A stretch of DNA of 64,000 nucleotides from Streptomyces rubiginosohelvolus (GCF_014649875.1 NZ_BMTW01000003.1:310001-374000), one strand, 5' to 3'. Counted from the stretch's first letter, positions 37,097 through 49,843 are shown. Translations and numbers: made by a program. The notes: generated by a model from the sequence alone, not told the origin.

Positions 37097-38320
37097 CAGG
37101 TCGCGGACGACGGCGTCGGCGAGGAGCCGCCCGCGCAGGGTGAGGACCGCGCGGCCCTTGTCGTACGGCTCCGCCTCCAGCAGCCCGTCGTTCAGGGCGC
37201 GGCGGGAGGCGGCGAGGCCGTCGGGTTTGAGCAGGTCCAGCGGGCAGCCCTCGCGCAGCCGCAGCTCCAGCAGGATGCGCTCGACCCGGCGGTCCTCCTC
37301 GGCGAGGATCTCGCGGCCCGCGCCGGGCGAGCGGCCCTCGGCGAGCGCCTGGGCGTACGCGCCGGGGTGCTTCACGTTCCACCAGCGCACGCCGCCGACG
37401 TGGCTGTGGGCGCCGGGGCCCGCGCCCCACCAGTCGGCGCCGCGCCAGTACAGCTCGTTGTGGAGGCAGCGGCCGGCTTCGGTGGTGGCCCAGTTGGAGA
37501 CCTCGTACCAGTGGAAACCGGCGGCGGCGAAGGCCTCGTCCGCGATGAGATAGCGGTCGGCGTGGGCGTCGTCGTCGGTCATCGGGATCTCGCCGCGCCG
37601 GATGCGGCGGGCGAGCTGGGTGCCCTCCTCGACGATCAGGGCGTACGCCGACACGTGGTCGGGGCCCGCGCCGATCGCGGCGTCCAGGGTGGCCCGCCAG
37701 TCGTCGTCGGACTCGCCGGGGGTGCCGTAGATCAGGTCCAGGTTGACGTGGTCGAAGCCCGCCGCACGCGCCTCGGCGACGCAGGCCTCGGGGCGGCCGG
37801 GGGTGTGCGTGCGGTCGAGGATCTTCAGGACGTGCTGCTTGGCGCTCTGCATCCCGAAGGAGACCCGGTTGAAGCCGCCCTCGCGCAGGGCTTCGAGGTA
37901 GGCCGGGTCGACGGACTCGGGGTTGGCCTCGGTGGTGATCTCGGCGTCGTCCGCGAGCCCGAACTCGTCCCGGATCGCGCCCAGCATGCGGACGAGGTCG
38001 GCGGCGGGGAGGAGCGTGGGCGTGCCGCCGCCGACGAAGACGGTACGGACCGGGCGGGGGTCGTCGCCGAGGACCTTGCGGGCCTGGCGGACCTCCTCGA
38101 TCAGGTGGACGGCGTAGTTGTCGCGGGAGGCCAGCGCACCGCCGGAGCCACGCAGCTCGGTGGCGGTGTAGGTGTTGAAGTCGCAGTAGCCGCAGCGCGT
38201 GGCGCAGTACGGAACGTGCAGGTAGAAGCCGAGCGGGCGGTCGGCGGCGCCTTCCAGGGCGTGGCGGGGCAGCGCCCCGTCGTCGGGCACGGGCTCACCA
38301 TCGGGCAGTACGGAAGGCAT
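37088..38320 (-). CDS. hemW: HemW-type radical SAM protein (oxygen-independent coproporphyrinogen oxidase-like)
   Basis: A 410-residue radical SAM enzyme; HemW proteins are haem chaperones rather than true coproporphyrinogen dehydrogenases. The [4Fe-4S] motif is C39-x3-C43-x2-C46 (YCATRCGYC), preceded by PLGFYLHVPY. Further blocks are TVFVGGGTPTLL, ITTEANPESVDPAYLEALRE, RVSFGMQS and NLDLIYGTPGESDDDW. The C-terminal HemN domain follows. Start MPSVLPDG at 38320; in-frame codons upstream are not conserved. hemW is commonly linked to the hrcA-dnaJ and lepA regions. Confidence 0.93.
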   Translation of the reverse strand: MPSVLPDGEPVPDDGALPRHALEGAADRPLGFYLHVPYCATRCGYCDFNTYTATELRGSGGALASRDNYAVHLIEEVRQARKVLGDDPRPVRTVFVGGGTPTLLPAADLVRMLGAIRDEFGLADDAEITTEANPESVDPAYLEALREGGFNRVSFGMQSAKQHVLKILDRTHTPGRPEACVAEARAAGFDHVNLDLIYGTPGESDDDWRATLDAAIGAGPDHVSAYALIVEEGTQLARRIRRGEIPMTDDDAHADRYLIADEAFAAAGFHWYEVSNWATTEAGRCLHNELYWRGADWWGAGPGAHSHVGGVRWWNVKHPGAYAQALAEGRSPGAGREILAEEDRRVERILLELRLREGCPLDLLKPDGLAASRRALNDGLLEAEPYDKGRAVLTLRGRLLADAVVRDLVD

Positions 38321-38399
38321 ACCGACCATTGTCGCTCGCCGCCGGAGCTTCCCGGACCGGGCGGGCTCGGCGGCCCGGTCCGAGCCCGGTCCGGCCCGT

Positions 38400-40373
38400 T
38401 CAGTCCGCGTGCAGGACCAGCAGGGCCACGTCGTCGTCCGGGGGCTGCTCGGCGAACTCGTGGACCGCACGCCGGATCTTCTCGGCGGTGGCCTCGGCGG
38501 GCAGCCCGGCGCATCCGGCGAGCACCCGGGCCAGCCCGTCCCCGTCGTCGAACATCAGCGGGCCCGACCGCCGCTCGGTCACCCCGTCGGTGACACAGAG
38601 CAGGGTGTCCCCGGGCGCGAGGTCGAAGACCTGGCTCTCGTACGCCACGTCCTCGACGACCCCGAGCAGCACCTGGGGCTCGGCGGCCGGGCGTACGGAG
38701 CCGTCGGGGCGCAGCAGCAGGGGCAGCGGGTGTCCGGCGCTGGCCACCGTGCAGCGGACCCCGCCGTCGGGGAGCGGCACGACCTCCCCGTACAGCAGGG
38801 AGAGGAACCGCGACTGGGTGCCGTCGTGGAGCTGCTGGCCCCCGGCGGCGGCGACCATCAGGGCGGCGGCCTCGGCGGCCTCCATGGCGTCGTCGAGGAG
38901 GAGGCGGTTCAGCCGGTCCAGGACCTCCCCGACGCCGAAGCCCTCCCGGGAGAGCAGGCGGAGCCAGGGGCGGGCGAGACCGGTGACGACGGCGGCCTCG
39001 GGGCCCGAGCCCTGGACGTCGCCGAGGACGAAGCACCAGCGGTCGCCGGGGCACGGGAAGATGTCGTAGAAGTCACCGCCGACCACGCCGTCGTCGCTCG
39101 GTTCGTAGACGAGGGAGCTGGTGACGCCGGGGATGTCCGCGACCTTGCTGGGGAGCAGGCCGCGCTGGAGGATCCGGCTGATGGTGGCCTGCCGGGTGTA
39201 GGCGCGGGCGGCGCCGACGGCGAGGCCGAGGCGGCGGACGAAGTCCTCGATCAGCGAGGAGACGGCCTCGGGGACCTGGGCGTCGCCCTCCCGCCCGACG
39301 AGGACGGTGCCGAGCATCCTGCCCCCGGCGGTGATGCGGAACGCGAGCGCGGCCCCGTCCCGGCCGCCGGGCTGCGGCGGTGCGGCGTCCTCGGCCTCCC
39401 CGGGCTGATCGGCGGGGTGGCCGGGGTGCGCGGGCCAGGGCACGGGGACGGGGCCGGAGCCCGCCCCGGCGGGCAGGGTGACCGGGGCCCGCTCCAGAGC
39501 GGTGCGCAGGGGCTCGGCGCCGGCCTCGTCGCTGTGCCAGACCCGGGCGAGCCGGGGTTCGGCAGCCGGTCCCCCGCCCTCGGTCTCCAGCCAGATCGCG
39601 CACCAGTCGGCGAGCCGGGGCACCAGCAGCTGGCCCGCTATGGCGGCCACCAGGTCCTCGTCGAGCTGCCCGGCGAGCAGATCGGAGGCCTCGGCGAGGA
39701 AGGCGGGGGCGCCCCGGCTGTCCCAGACCGCGTCGTCGCGTTCGGTGCGCCGGGCGGCGGGGGCGAGGATCTCGGCGGCGCGCAGACCGCGCCGCAGGGC
39801 CTCTCCGTCGGGCGGGGCGGGCGGGGCGCTCCAGTCGTCAACGGGGAGGCGGGCCCAGACGGTCTTGAGGCCGGTGCGGTAGGTGATGCCCCAGGAGTCG
39901 GCGAGGGTCGCGACGAGCTGGAGGCCCCGGCCGTACTCGGCGGGGTCCGGCAGCTCCCCCGCGACCGCCCGGCCCGGTTCGGGTGCGGGCTCCGGCTCGT
40001 CGCCGCTGACCGGGCGGGCCGGGTGGTGGTCGGTGACCTCCAGGACGAGGGCGGCGGACGGCTCGTCGCCGCCCTCCTCCTCCAGCCTGAGGACCAGGTC
40101 GACGGTGGTGCCGGCGTGCACGACGGCGTTGGTGACCAGCTCGTTGGTGACGGTCACGGCGTCGTCGGCCAGCCGGTCGCTGAAGCCCACGGCGGCGGGC
40201 ACCCCGAGCCCGGTCCACTCCGCGAGCGCGGCCCGCACGAACCGCCGGGCGGCGGACGGGGCGAGCGGTATCCCGGGCAGGCTGGTGCGACTGGCCAGGC
40301 GCGGGCCGTGCGCGCCCCCGGCACGGGTGGTGGGACGCTGCACGGTGTCCCGCTGCAAGGGAATGGGCGCCAC
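38400..40373 (-). CDS. ATP-binding SpoIIE-family serine phosphatase (HATPase-GAF-PP2C)
   Basis: A 657-residue signalling protein. Residues about 40-160 form an anti-sigma-type HATPase with the N-box ELVTNAVVHAG at 78-88. Residues about 210-400 resemble a GAF domain (RLADWCAIWLETEGG, AALAFRITAGGRMLGTVLVG). Residues about 420-655 are a PP2C/SpoIIE phosphatase (SLVYEPSDDGVVGGDFYDIF and WCFVLGDVQGSGPEA with metal-binding Asp; CVTDGVTERR). It likely regulates an anti-sigma-factor antagonist by dephosphorylation and may itself phosphorylate partners. GTG at 40373 follows AGGAG with 8-nt spacing, better than an upstream ATG. It lies between DedA and hemW genes. Confidence 0.9.
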   Translation of the reverse strand: MAPIPLQRDTVQRPTTRAGGAHGPRLASRTSLPGIPLAPSAARRFVRAALAEWTGLGVPAAVGFSDRLADDAVTVTNELVTNAVVHAGTTVDLVLRLEEEGGDEPSAALVLEVTDHHPARPVSGDEPEPAPEPGRAVAGELPDPAEYGRGLQLVATLADSWGITYRTGLKTVWARLPVDDWSAPPAPPDGEALRRGLRAAEILAPAARRTERDDAVWDSRGAPAFLAEASDLLAGQLDEDLVAAIAGQLLVPRLADWCAIWLETEGGGPAAEPRLARVWHSDEAGAEPLRTALERAPVTLPAGAGSGPVPVPWPAHPGHPADQPGEAEDAAPPQPGGRDGAALAFRITAGGRMLGTVLVGREGDAQVPEAVSSLIEDFVRRLGLAVGAARAYTRQATISRILQRGLLPSKVADIPGVTSSLVYEPSDDGVVGGDFYDIFPCPGDRWCFVLGDVQGSGPEAAVVTGLARPWLRLLSREGFGVGEVLDRLNRLLLDDAMEAAEAAALMVAAAGGQQLHDGTQSRFLSLLYGEVVPLPDGGVRCTVASAGHPLPLLLRPDGSVRPAAEPQVLLGVVEDVAYESQVFDLAPGDTLLCVTDGVTERRSGPLMFDDGDGLARVLAGCAGLPAEATAEKIRRAVHEFAEQPPDDDVALLVLHAD

Positions 40374-40488
40374 GGAGCGGCTCCTACGGGTCGGACGACA
40401 CCGACAGGGTGACAGACCGGCCGCATCCATAAGCACCGAGTTACGGAAGTGAGCAGAAAATCGAGCAGATTCGAACGCGCGGGACGGG

Positions 40489-41019
40489 TTACGACTTGTC
40501 GGAAGCGGCGTCACCGGCGGACGGGACGGCCGCCTCGTCGATCACCACGGCGTCCGGGGTCTCGTCCATCCTCACCGCGCGTCGCCTGCGGTACGCCACC
40601 ACCCCGCCCACCGCGAGCAGGAGGACGACCACGCCGGCCACGCCGAGGGCCGTCTGCTCGGCGAAGAGCCGCCCCAGCCCCTTGAGGATGCCGAGTCCCG
40701 CCGTCGCGTAGATCAGCGCCCAGGCGGCTCCGCCCACGAACAGGGCCGGGAGGTAGCGCGACAGGGGCATGCGCATGCTGCCCGCGAGGAAGTTGGCGGC
40801 GGTCTGGAACCCGACCGTCAGGAAGGAGACGGCCACCACCGGCGCGCCCCACCGCTGGATCGCTTGCTCGGCACGCCGGAACTTCGCCGAGGAGGCCCGC
40901 TCGGCGAACCTGCTGCGCCGGGCACCGGCTCCGGCGAGCCACCCGACGGCGAACGTCCCTCCGGCGCGCAGCAGGACGATGACGTACAGGGCTCCGGCCG
41001 CGAGCGCGATCTCATCCAC
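40489..41019 (-). CDS. DedA/VTT-domain-related membrane protein
   Basis: A 176-residue integral membrane protein. Hydrophobic segments include LAAGALYVIVLLRAGGTFAV and the VTT-like core QRWGAPVVAVSFLTVGFQTA with NFLAGSMRMPLSRYLPALFV. A last segment (LGVAGVVVLLLAVGGVVAYR) precedes an acidic tail. It is short for DedA proteins (about 200-220) but appears complete. Family members act in membrane potential maintenance and lipid-carrier recycling. It is upstream of and in line with the SpoIIE gene, 115 bp away. Confidence 0.8.
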   Translation of the reverse strand: MDEIALAAGALYVIVLLRAGGTFAVGWLAGAGARRSRFAERASSAKFRRAEQAIQRWGAPVVAVSFLTVGFQTAANFLAGSMRMPLSRYLPALFVGGAAWALIYATAGLGILKGLGRLFAEQTALGVAGVVVLLLAVGGVVAYRRRRAVRMDETPDAVVIDEAAVPSAGDAASDKS

Positions 41020-41218
41020 GACGCCTCACCCCGGGCGCACGGCGGGCACGAGCCCGGTCACCGTCTCTCACCTGCGCCCCGCCTCTGCCCTGTTCCGTCC
41101 GCCGGGTACCACACCAGGCAAGGCCAGCCTAACCGGACGCGCATACGGCGGGCACCGGCCCCCTGACCATCCCCCGAGAAGGGGATACCTACCACTCGGT
41201 CGGAATTCATCACCCCGA

Positions 41219-41240
41219 AGAGTGTACGTTCGTACGCTCT
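41219..41240. promoter_or_regulatory. 22-bp near-perfect palindrome upstream of an MFS gene
   Basis: Half-sites AGAGTGTACG and CGTACGCTCT around TT, with a single mismatch pair. It lies 19 bp before the MFS ATG, overlapping the likely promoter. Size and symmetry fit a TetR- or MarR-type operator, but no such regulator is adjacent. Confidence 0.6.
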
Positions 41241-41258
41241 GGAGCTAGGGTCATCCGC

Positions 41259-42461
41259 ATGACCGTCGACATCGAGACACGGCCTCTCCCCGCCGCGCGC
41301 CACGCGCGGGCCGCCGTAGCCGTCCTGTTCTTCACGAACGGGGCTCTTTTCGCCAACCTGCTGCCGAGGTATCCGCAGATCAAGGAAGATCTGGCGATCG
41401 GCAACGGCGCCTACGGTCTCGCGGTCGCCGCGTTCCCGGCGGGGGCCATCACGGCCGGCCTCGCGGCAGGGGTGCTCGTCCGCCGCATGGGCTCGGCGCG
41501 GGTCGCGGTGCTCGGGACCCTGTTGACGGGTGCCGGAATCCTGGCCGCCGGTCTGGCGCCGTCGGTCGCCCTGTTCGCGACCGCCCTGTTCCTGGCCGGG
41601 GCCATGGACGCGCTCACGGACGTCGCGCAGAACGCGCACGGTCTGCGGGTGCAGCGCCTCTACGGGCGGTCCATCCTCAACTCCTTCCACGCCATCTGGT
41701 CCATCGGCGCGGTCACCGGTGGGCTGATGGCGGCGGGGGCGATGTCGCTGGGTCTGTCGCTGGGCGTGCACCTGGCGGTCGCGGCCGTCGTCCTCGTGGC
41801 CGCCGCCGGAGCCGCCCTGCGCTTCTGCCTCCCCGGACCGGACAACGCACCGGAGGAGGCCGGCCCGGAGCAGCGCGGCACGGAAGGGGCGCGCGGCACC
41901 TCGCGCGTCGGGCTGGTGCTGGCGGCCCTCGTCCTGATCGCCACCGCCGGAACGCTCGTGGAGGACGCGGGGAACTCCTGGGCCGCCCTCTATCTGAGCG
42001 ACGCCCTGCACGCCTCCGCGGCTCTCGCCGCCTCGGGCTTCATCGCTCTGGTGGGCGCCCAGTTCATCGGGCGCATCATCGGGGACCGCCTCGTCGACCG
42101 CTTCGGCCAGCGTGCCGTGGCCCGGTCAGGAGGGCTGATCACGGCGGTCGGCATGGGTCTCGCCCTGGCGGTGCCGACGCTGCCCGGCACCGTCCTGGGT
42201 TTCGCCCTGGCCGGATTCGGGGTGGCGACCCTGGTGCCCGCCGCGATGCACGAGGCCGACGCGCTGCCCGGTCTCAAACCCGGCTCCGGTCTGACGATCG
42301 TCTCCTGGCTCATGCGCCTGGGCTTCCTGCTGTCGCCGCCGATCGTCGGCCAGGTCGCCGACGCGGCCGGCCTGCGCACCGGCCTGCTGGTGATCCCCGC
42401 CGCCGGAGTGCTGGTGGTGCTGCTCGCCGGGGTCCTGCGGGCCCGCCCTCGCCGCGACTGA
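41259..42461 (+). CDS. MFS transporter
   Basis: A 400-residue major facilitator with 12 predicted segments. The N-terminus is RAAVAVLFFTNGALFANLLP, then RYPQIKEDLAIGNGAYGLAV; loop 2-3 is VRRMGSARVAVLG. ALFLAGAMDALTDVAQNAHG and RSILNSFHAIWSIGAVTGGL fit a group of actinobacterial MFS proteins related to the YbjJ/fucose-permease-like superfamily. C-terminal segments contain VGAQFIGRIIGDRLVDRFGQ. ATG at 41259 lies 19 bp after a palindromic operator candidate. Substrate unknown. Confidence 0.85.
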   Translation: MTVDIETRPLPAARHARAAVAVLFFTNGALFANLLPRYPQIKEDLAIGNGAYGLAVAAFPAGAITAGLAAGVLVRRMGSARVAVLGTLLTGAGILAAGLAPSVALFATALFLAGAMDALTDVAQNAHGLRVQRLYGRSILNSFHAIWSIGAVTGGLMAAGAMSLGLSLGVHLAVAAVVLVAAAGAALRFCLPGPDNAPEEAGPEQRGTEGARGTSRVGLVLAALVLIATAGTLVEDAGNSWAALYLSDALHASAALAASGFIALVGAQFIGRIIGDRLVDRFGQRAVARSGGLITAVGMGLALAVPTLPGTVLGFALAGFGVATLVPAAMHEADALPGLKPGSGLTIVSWLMRLGFLLSPPIVGQVADAAGLRTGLLVIPAAGVLVVLLAGVLRARPRRD

Positions 42462-42589
42462 ACCGGCCGGGGGGCGGCGGCACGGCATGCGGCCTCCGCG
42501 TAGAGAAACAGGCACGGCATCGGCCCCCGGCGCTGGAAAACAAACGGGCGGGGAGCCCGGGCCCGTGAGGGTCCGCACTCCCCGCCGTG

Positions 42590-42617
42590 CCCGTCCGGGG
42601 CCGAGCCCCCGGACGGG
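42590..42617. terminator. Hairpin between convergent MFS and fadD-type genes
   Basis: Arms CCCGTCCGGGG and CCCCGGACGGG with a 6-nt loop, 129 nt past the MFS stop and 43 nt past the ligase stop. Likely bidirectional. Confidence 0.75.
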
Positions 42618-42659
42618 TTCACGCGCGCAGCCGCTGGGCCTCGCGCGAGCCTGCGTACC

Positions 42660-44549
<1,890 letters not shown>

Positions 44550-44733
44550 GACGTCCTCCGGGCCTGCGGCATTGCTACGACCGGCTTCTTTGATCCTGCG
44601 ACTACTGCTGCTGTCCTGCTGCGCAACCTGCTTGTTCGGCTTGTTTAACTGGCGAGTAACCAACGATGCGTGATCAGAGTAGAGCGCACGCGCGCGCCAC
44701 GTAAGAGGCAACGGGCCGCCGCTTTCATAACGA

Positions 44734-44775
44734 AAGGGCCCTCACGCCGCACGTTACTGCGGCGTGAGGGCCCTT
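44734..44775. terminator. lepA terminator hairpin
   Basis: Perfect 18-bp arms (AAGGGCCCTCACGCCGCA and complement) around CGTTAC, 50 nt past the lepA stop codon and 185 nt upstream of the ligase start. Confidence 0.88.
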
Positions 44776-44824
44776 GGTGCCGTTGACGGCCGGGGCCGGG
44801 ACGGTGGAGGGAGGAGCGGGCGGG

Positions 44825-46699
<1,875 letters not shown>

Positions 46700-46858
46700 G
46701 CAGGGTCCTGATTCTTGAGACGCCGAACGCCGTGTCTCGGGTCGATGTCGGGTCGGTCGGATCGTCGGTCGGATCGATACGTAGGCTCCATCGTCCCACG
46801 CCTGCGGGGCAGCGACCGGTTTGGGCCGGTCGGAGGGTGACTGCTACCGTGGACAGCT

Positions 46859-46926
46859 GTGCCTCGTGGCTCTCACGAGCGGCGGGGCTCACCTAGAAGA
46901 TCCAACGAACCTGAAAAGGCTCTTTC
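46859..46926 (+). promoter_or_regulatory. rpsT 5' leader with a small hairpin
   Basis: CTCGTG and CACGAG around a 5-nt loop (near 46863-46879) lie about 50 nt upstream of the S20 start, followed by GAAAAGG as RBS. The rest of the 227-bp lepA/rpsT spacer contains short tandem GGTCGGATCG copies. Whether the hairpin mediates autoregulation is unknown. Confidence 0.3.
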
Positions 46927-47193
46927 GTGGCGAACATCAAGTCCCAGATCAAGCGGAACAAGACCAACGAGAAGGCGCGCCTGCGCAACAAGGCCGTCAA
47001 GTCGTCGCTCAAGACCGCGATCCGCAAGGCCCGCGAGGCCGCCGTTGCCGGTGACGTCGAGAAGGCCACCACGGCCGCTCGCGACGCCTCCCGTCAGCTC
47101 GACAAGGCTGTCTCGAAGGGTGTCATCCACAAGAACGCCGCCGCCAACAAGAAGTCGGCGCTGGCGTCCAAGGTTGCCGCCCTGTCGGCCTGA
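46927..47193 (+). CDS. rpsT: 30S ribosomal protein S20
   Basis: An 88-residue, Lys/Arg/Ala-rich primary 16S rRNA-binding protein. It reads [69 protein letters not shown] start at 46927 with GAAAAGG upstream. A short hairpin (GAGCTTC/GAAGCTC, 47192-47210) overlaps the stop codon and may contribute to termination. Its GC-poorer, Lys-AAG-rich codon use is typical of a highly expressed ribosomal gene. Confidence 0.98.
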   Translation: MANIKSQIKRNKTNEKARLRNKAVKSSLKTAIRKAREAAVAGDVEKATTAARDASRQLDKAVSKGVIHKNAAANKKSALASKVAALSA

Positions 47194-47327
47194 GCTTCTT
47201 CCCGAAGCTCACTGATGTGATTCGCCGGGACGGACCAGCGGGCCCTCTCTCCCGCCCCTGACCGGCACCCCGCGCCGCACACCGAACCTGCGTTCGCCAC
47301 GCGGGTGCGGCGCACCACAGCATGACC

Positions 47328-47375
47328 CGGAAGCCCCGGCCGCCGATCTCCCCAGATCGAGACCCGGGGCTTCCG
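47328..47375. terminator. Inverted repeat downstream of rpsT
   Basis: Arms CGGAAGCCCCGG and CCGGGGCTTCCG with a 24-nt interior that itself contains GATCT...AGATC. It sits between convergent rpsT and holA, before the interspersed repeats. Confidence 0.6.
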
Positions 47376-47388
47376 TGCGTTCGCCTTC

Positions 47389-47548
47389 AGCCCCTCCGGC
47401 GCTTGAGGACGGACCCGGTGCCCGCCCGGGGCATCTCCAGGCCGTCCGGCGTTTGAGGACGGAACCGGCGATCACACGGGCGCCCGCACCCCCGGGCACG
47501 ACGCCGAGGCAATCCCAGCCCGTCCGGCGCTTGAGGACGGAACCGGTC
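47389..47548. repeat. Three copies of a Streptomyces intergenic repeat
   Basis: CCTCCGGCGCTTGAGGACGG, CGTCCGGCGTTTGAGGACGG and CGTCCGGCGCTTGAGGACGG occur at 47389-47418, 47439-47468 and 47516-47548, each followed by A(A/C)CCGG. Their spacing (about 50 and 78 nt) is irregular. The motif is a short dispersed element I recognise from other Streptomyces intergenic regions. Together with 47194-47390 this fills the ~400-bp gap between rpsT and holA; no gene is visible there. Confidence 0.85.
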
Positions 47549-47590
47549 ACGACAGGGCCCCGCACCCCGCGGCGAACCCGGCAGGAACGG

Positions 47591-48577
47591 CTACCGCCCC
47601 GACCTCGCGGCCCGGGCGACCACGACGACGGCCTTCTCCAGGGCGTACTCGGGATCGTCCCCCCCGCCCTTCACCCCCGCATCCGCCGCGGCCACGGCCC
47701 GCAGGGCCACCGCCACCCCGTCCGGCGTCCACCCCCGCATCTGCTGCCGCACCCGGTCGATCTTCCACGGCGGCATCCCCAGCTCCCGGGCAAGATCAGC
47801 CGGCCGCCCGCCCCTCGCGGAGGACAGCTTCCCGATCGCCCGCACCCCCTGCGCCAGCGCACTGGTGATCAGGACGGGCGGAACCCCGGTCGACAACGAC
47901 CACCGCAGCGCCTCCAGCGCCTCCGCCGCCCGCCCCTCGACCGCCCGGTCGGCGACGGTGAACGACGACGCCTCGGCCCGCCCGGTGTAATAGCGCCCGA
48001 CGACCGCCTCGTCGATCGTGCCCTCGACGTCCGCGATCAGCTGGGACACCGCACTGGCCAGCTCCCGCAGATCGCTGCCGATGGAGTCGACCAGCGCCTG
48101 GCACGCCTCCGGCGTCGCGGACCGCCCGTGGGTCCGGAACTCCGACCGTACGAACGAGAGCCGCTCGGCCGGCTTGGTGGTCTTCGGGCAGGCGACCTCC
48201 CGCGCCCCGGCCTTGCGCGCCGCGTCCAGCAGCCCCTTGCCCTTCGCCCCGCCCGCGTGCAGCAGGACGAGCGTGATCTCCTCGACCGGCGCACCGAGAT
48301 ACCCCTTGACGTCCTTGACCGTGTCGGCCGAGAGGTCCTGCGCGTTGCGCACGATCACGACCTTGCGCTCGGCGAAGAGCGAAGGACTGGTGAGCTCGGC
48401 GAGCGTGCCCGGCTGCAACTGGTCGGACGCCAGATCACGTACGTCCGTGTCGGCGTCGGCAGCACGCGCGGCCGCCACCACCTGCTGCACCGCACGGTCC
48501 AGGAGGAGGTCCTCCTGGCCCACGGCGAGGGTGACGGGAGCGAGCGGATCGTCGGTGGAATTCTTCCTGGTGGCCAT
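47591..48577 (-). CDS. holA: DNA polymerase III delta subunit
   Basis: The clamp-loader delta subunit opens the beta clamp during replication. The 328-residue protein has the RFC-like AAA+ layout without a Walker motif, as expected: PVTLAVGQEDLLLDRAVQQV at the start, SLFAERKVVIVRNAQDL, VLLHAGGAKGKGLLDAARKA, then a collar domain (SFTVADRAVEGRAAEALEAL, ELGMPPWKIDRVRQQMRGWT). Start MATRKNST at 48577. It is convergent with rpsT across the repeat region. Confidence 0.93.
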   Translation of the reverse strand: MATRKNSTDDPLAPVTLAVGQEDLLLDRAVQQVVAAARAADADTDVRDLASDQLQPGTLAELTSPSLFAERKVVIVRNAQDLSADTVKDVKGYLGAPVEEITLVLLHAGGAKGKGLLDAARKAGAREVACPKTTKPAERLSFVRSEFRTHGRSATPEACQALVDSIGSDLRELASAVSQLIADVEGTIDEAVVGRYYTGRAEASSFTVADRAVEGRAAEALEALRWSLSTGVPPVLITSALAQGVRAIGKLSSARGGRPADLARELGMPPWKIDRVRQQMRGWTPDGVAVALRAVAAADAGVKGGGDDPEYALEKAVVVVARAARSGR

Positions 48578-48670
48578 CGCGATCCAGCATCCCACGCCCC
48601 GCTGACAGCCAAGGACGGCCCAGGCGGCCCAGGGCACGGGCCACGGCTCCCCGTACCGGAGAATGTCCGG

Positions 48671-48916
48671 GTGAGCGATGTGAGACACGTACTGGTGCTG
48701 CCCGACCGCGACGCCGCCGAGGAGGTGGCCGAGGAACTGGCGGACCGCTTCGGGGTCGCCGAGGAGCCCCAGCTCGTACGGGACGCGCTGGCCGGCGAGG
48801 ACGACGCCGAGGACGCCCAGTGGCTGGTCGTCGTGGAGGACGCGACCGGGCGCCTGGACCCGGCCGCGCTCGACGAGTTCGCCGCCGAGTACGAAGGCTG
48901 GCTGGAGAAGCCGTAA
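48671..48916 (+). CDS. Small acidic conserved hypothetical protein
   Basis: An 81-residue acidic protein of unknown function: VSDVRHVLVLPDRDAAEEVA, LADRFGVAEEPQLVRDALAG, QWLVVVEDATGRLDPAALDE, ending EYEGWLEKP. The alternating strand-helix pattern with a C-terminal LVVVED strand suggests a small alpha/beta fold (SPOR- or ferredoxin-like). GTG at 48671 lies after CGGAG at some distance. It is divergent from holA and convergent with the YceI gene. No regulator or partner is evident. Confidence 0.7.
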   Translation: MSDVRHVLVLPDRDAAEEVAEELADRFGVAEEPQLVRDALAGEDDAEDAQWLVVVEDATGRLDPAALDEFAAEYEGWLEKP

Positions 48917-48961
48917 CCGCTCCGACGCCCCGGCCCCCGCCCGCGCCCTCCCGCAGCCGAT

Positions 48962-49843
48962 TCAGCCCCGAGGCACGATCTGGATGTCCAGGTCGATGCT
49001 GATGCTGGGCCCGACCACCGCGATCCCGCGCGCCAGCATCGTCTGCCAGGTGAGGGTGAAGTCCTCGCGGTGCAGTTCGGTGGTGGCCCGGCAGGCGGCG
49101 CGCGTCTCGCCCTCCAGACCGTTGCCGAGACCGAGGTACTGGGTGTCCAGCGTCACCGTACGGCTGACGCCGTGCAGGGTCAGCGCACCGGTGACACCCC
49201 ACCGGTGGCCACCCCGGTGGACGAAGCGCTCGCTGTAGAACTCCAGCGTCGGATAGCGGCCGACGTCGAGGAAGTCACCGGAGCGCAGGTGGTCGTCGCG
49301 CATCTGCACATTGGTGTCGATCGACGCCGCGTCGATGATCACGTGCATGGCGGAGTCCTCCATACGGTCGGCGATCCGGACCGCCCCGGCGAAGGTGTTG
49401 AACCTGCCGTGGATGCGGGCCAGCCCGATGTGCCGGGCGGTGAAGCCGATCTGCGAGTGGTTCGGCTCGATGTCCCAGTCGCCGGGGTCGGGCAACTGCG
49501 GGGGCTGCGCCACCTGGAGGGTCACATCGCCCAGGGTGGCGTGCGCCCCCTCGGTCACCGTCGCCGCCCCGTGGAACGGAGTGAACCCCTCGGCCTTGAC
49601 CGCCAGTCGGTAGTCCCCGGCCGGAACCGTGGCGAGAAGACTGCCGAAGGGGTCCGTCTCACCGGCGGTCACTTTGCGGCCGACGCTGTCCGTCATGACG
49701 AACTCGGCCTGCTGAACCGGCTCGTTGACCGGGTCCAGCACCCGGCAGCTGAGCACACCCGCGGTACGCGGTACCTGGACTCCGGCGAGGGCCCCACCGC
49801 GCCCACCCGCCTGGCCTCTGTTTCCCAGCCAACGGCCGAACAT
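48962..49843 (-). CDS. YceI-family protein with N-terminal carboxypeptidase-regulatory-like domain
   Basis: A 293-residue protein in two parts. Residues about 30-105 look like a beta-sandwich (GVLSCRVLDPVNEPVQQAEF, VPAGDYRLAVKAEGFTPFHG). Residues about 118-293 form the YceI lipocalin-like barrel (WDIEPNHSQIGFTARHIGLA, HVIIDAASIDTNVQMRDDHL, GALTLHGVSRTVTLDTQYLG). YceI proteins bind isoprenoid-type lipids. No signal peptide or lipobox is apparent, so the location is probably cytoplasmic. It is divergent from the flavin-type enzyme gene. Confidence 0.88.
   Translation of the reverse strand: MFGRWLGNRGQAGGRGGALAGVQVPRTAGVLSCRVLDPVNEPVQQAEFVMTDSVGRKVTAGETDPFGSLLATVPAGDYRLAVKAEGFTPFHGAATVTEGAHATLGDVTLQVAQPPQLPDPGDWDIEPNHSQIGFTARHIGLARIHGRFNTFAGAVRIADRMEDSAMHVIIDAASIDTNVQMRDDHLRSGDFLDVGRYPTLEFYSERFVHRGGHRWGVTGALTLHGVSRTVTLDTQYLGLGNGLEGETRAACRATTELHREDFTLTWQTMLARGIAVVGPSISIDLDIQIVPRG

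Noticed and set aside
47389..47548. CRISPR-like repeat-spacer arrangement
   Set aside because: Three units with unequal spacing and no cas genes; the repeat is a dispersed Streptomyces intergenic element.
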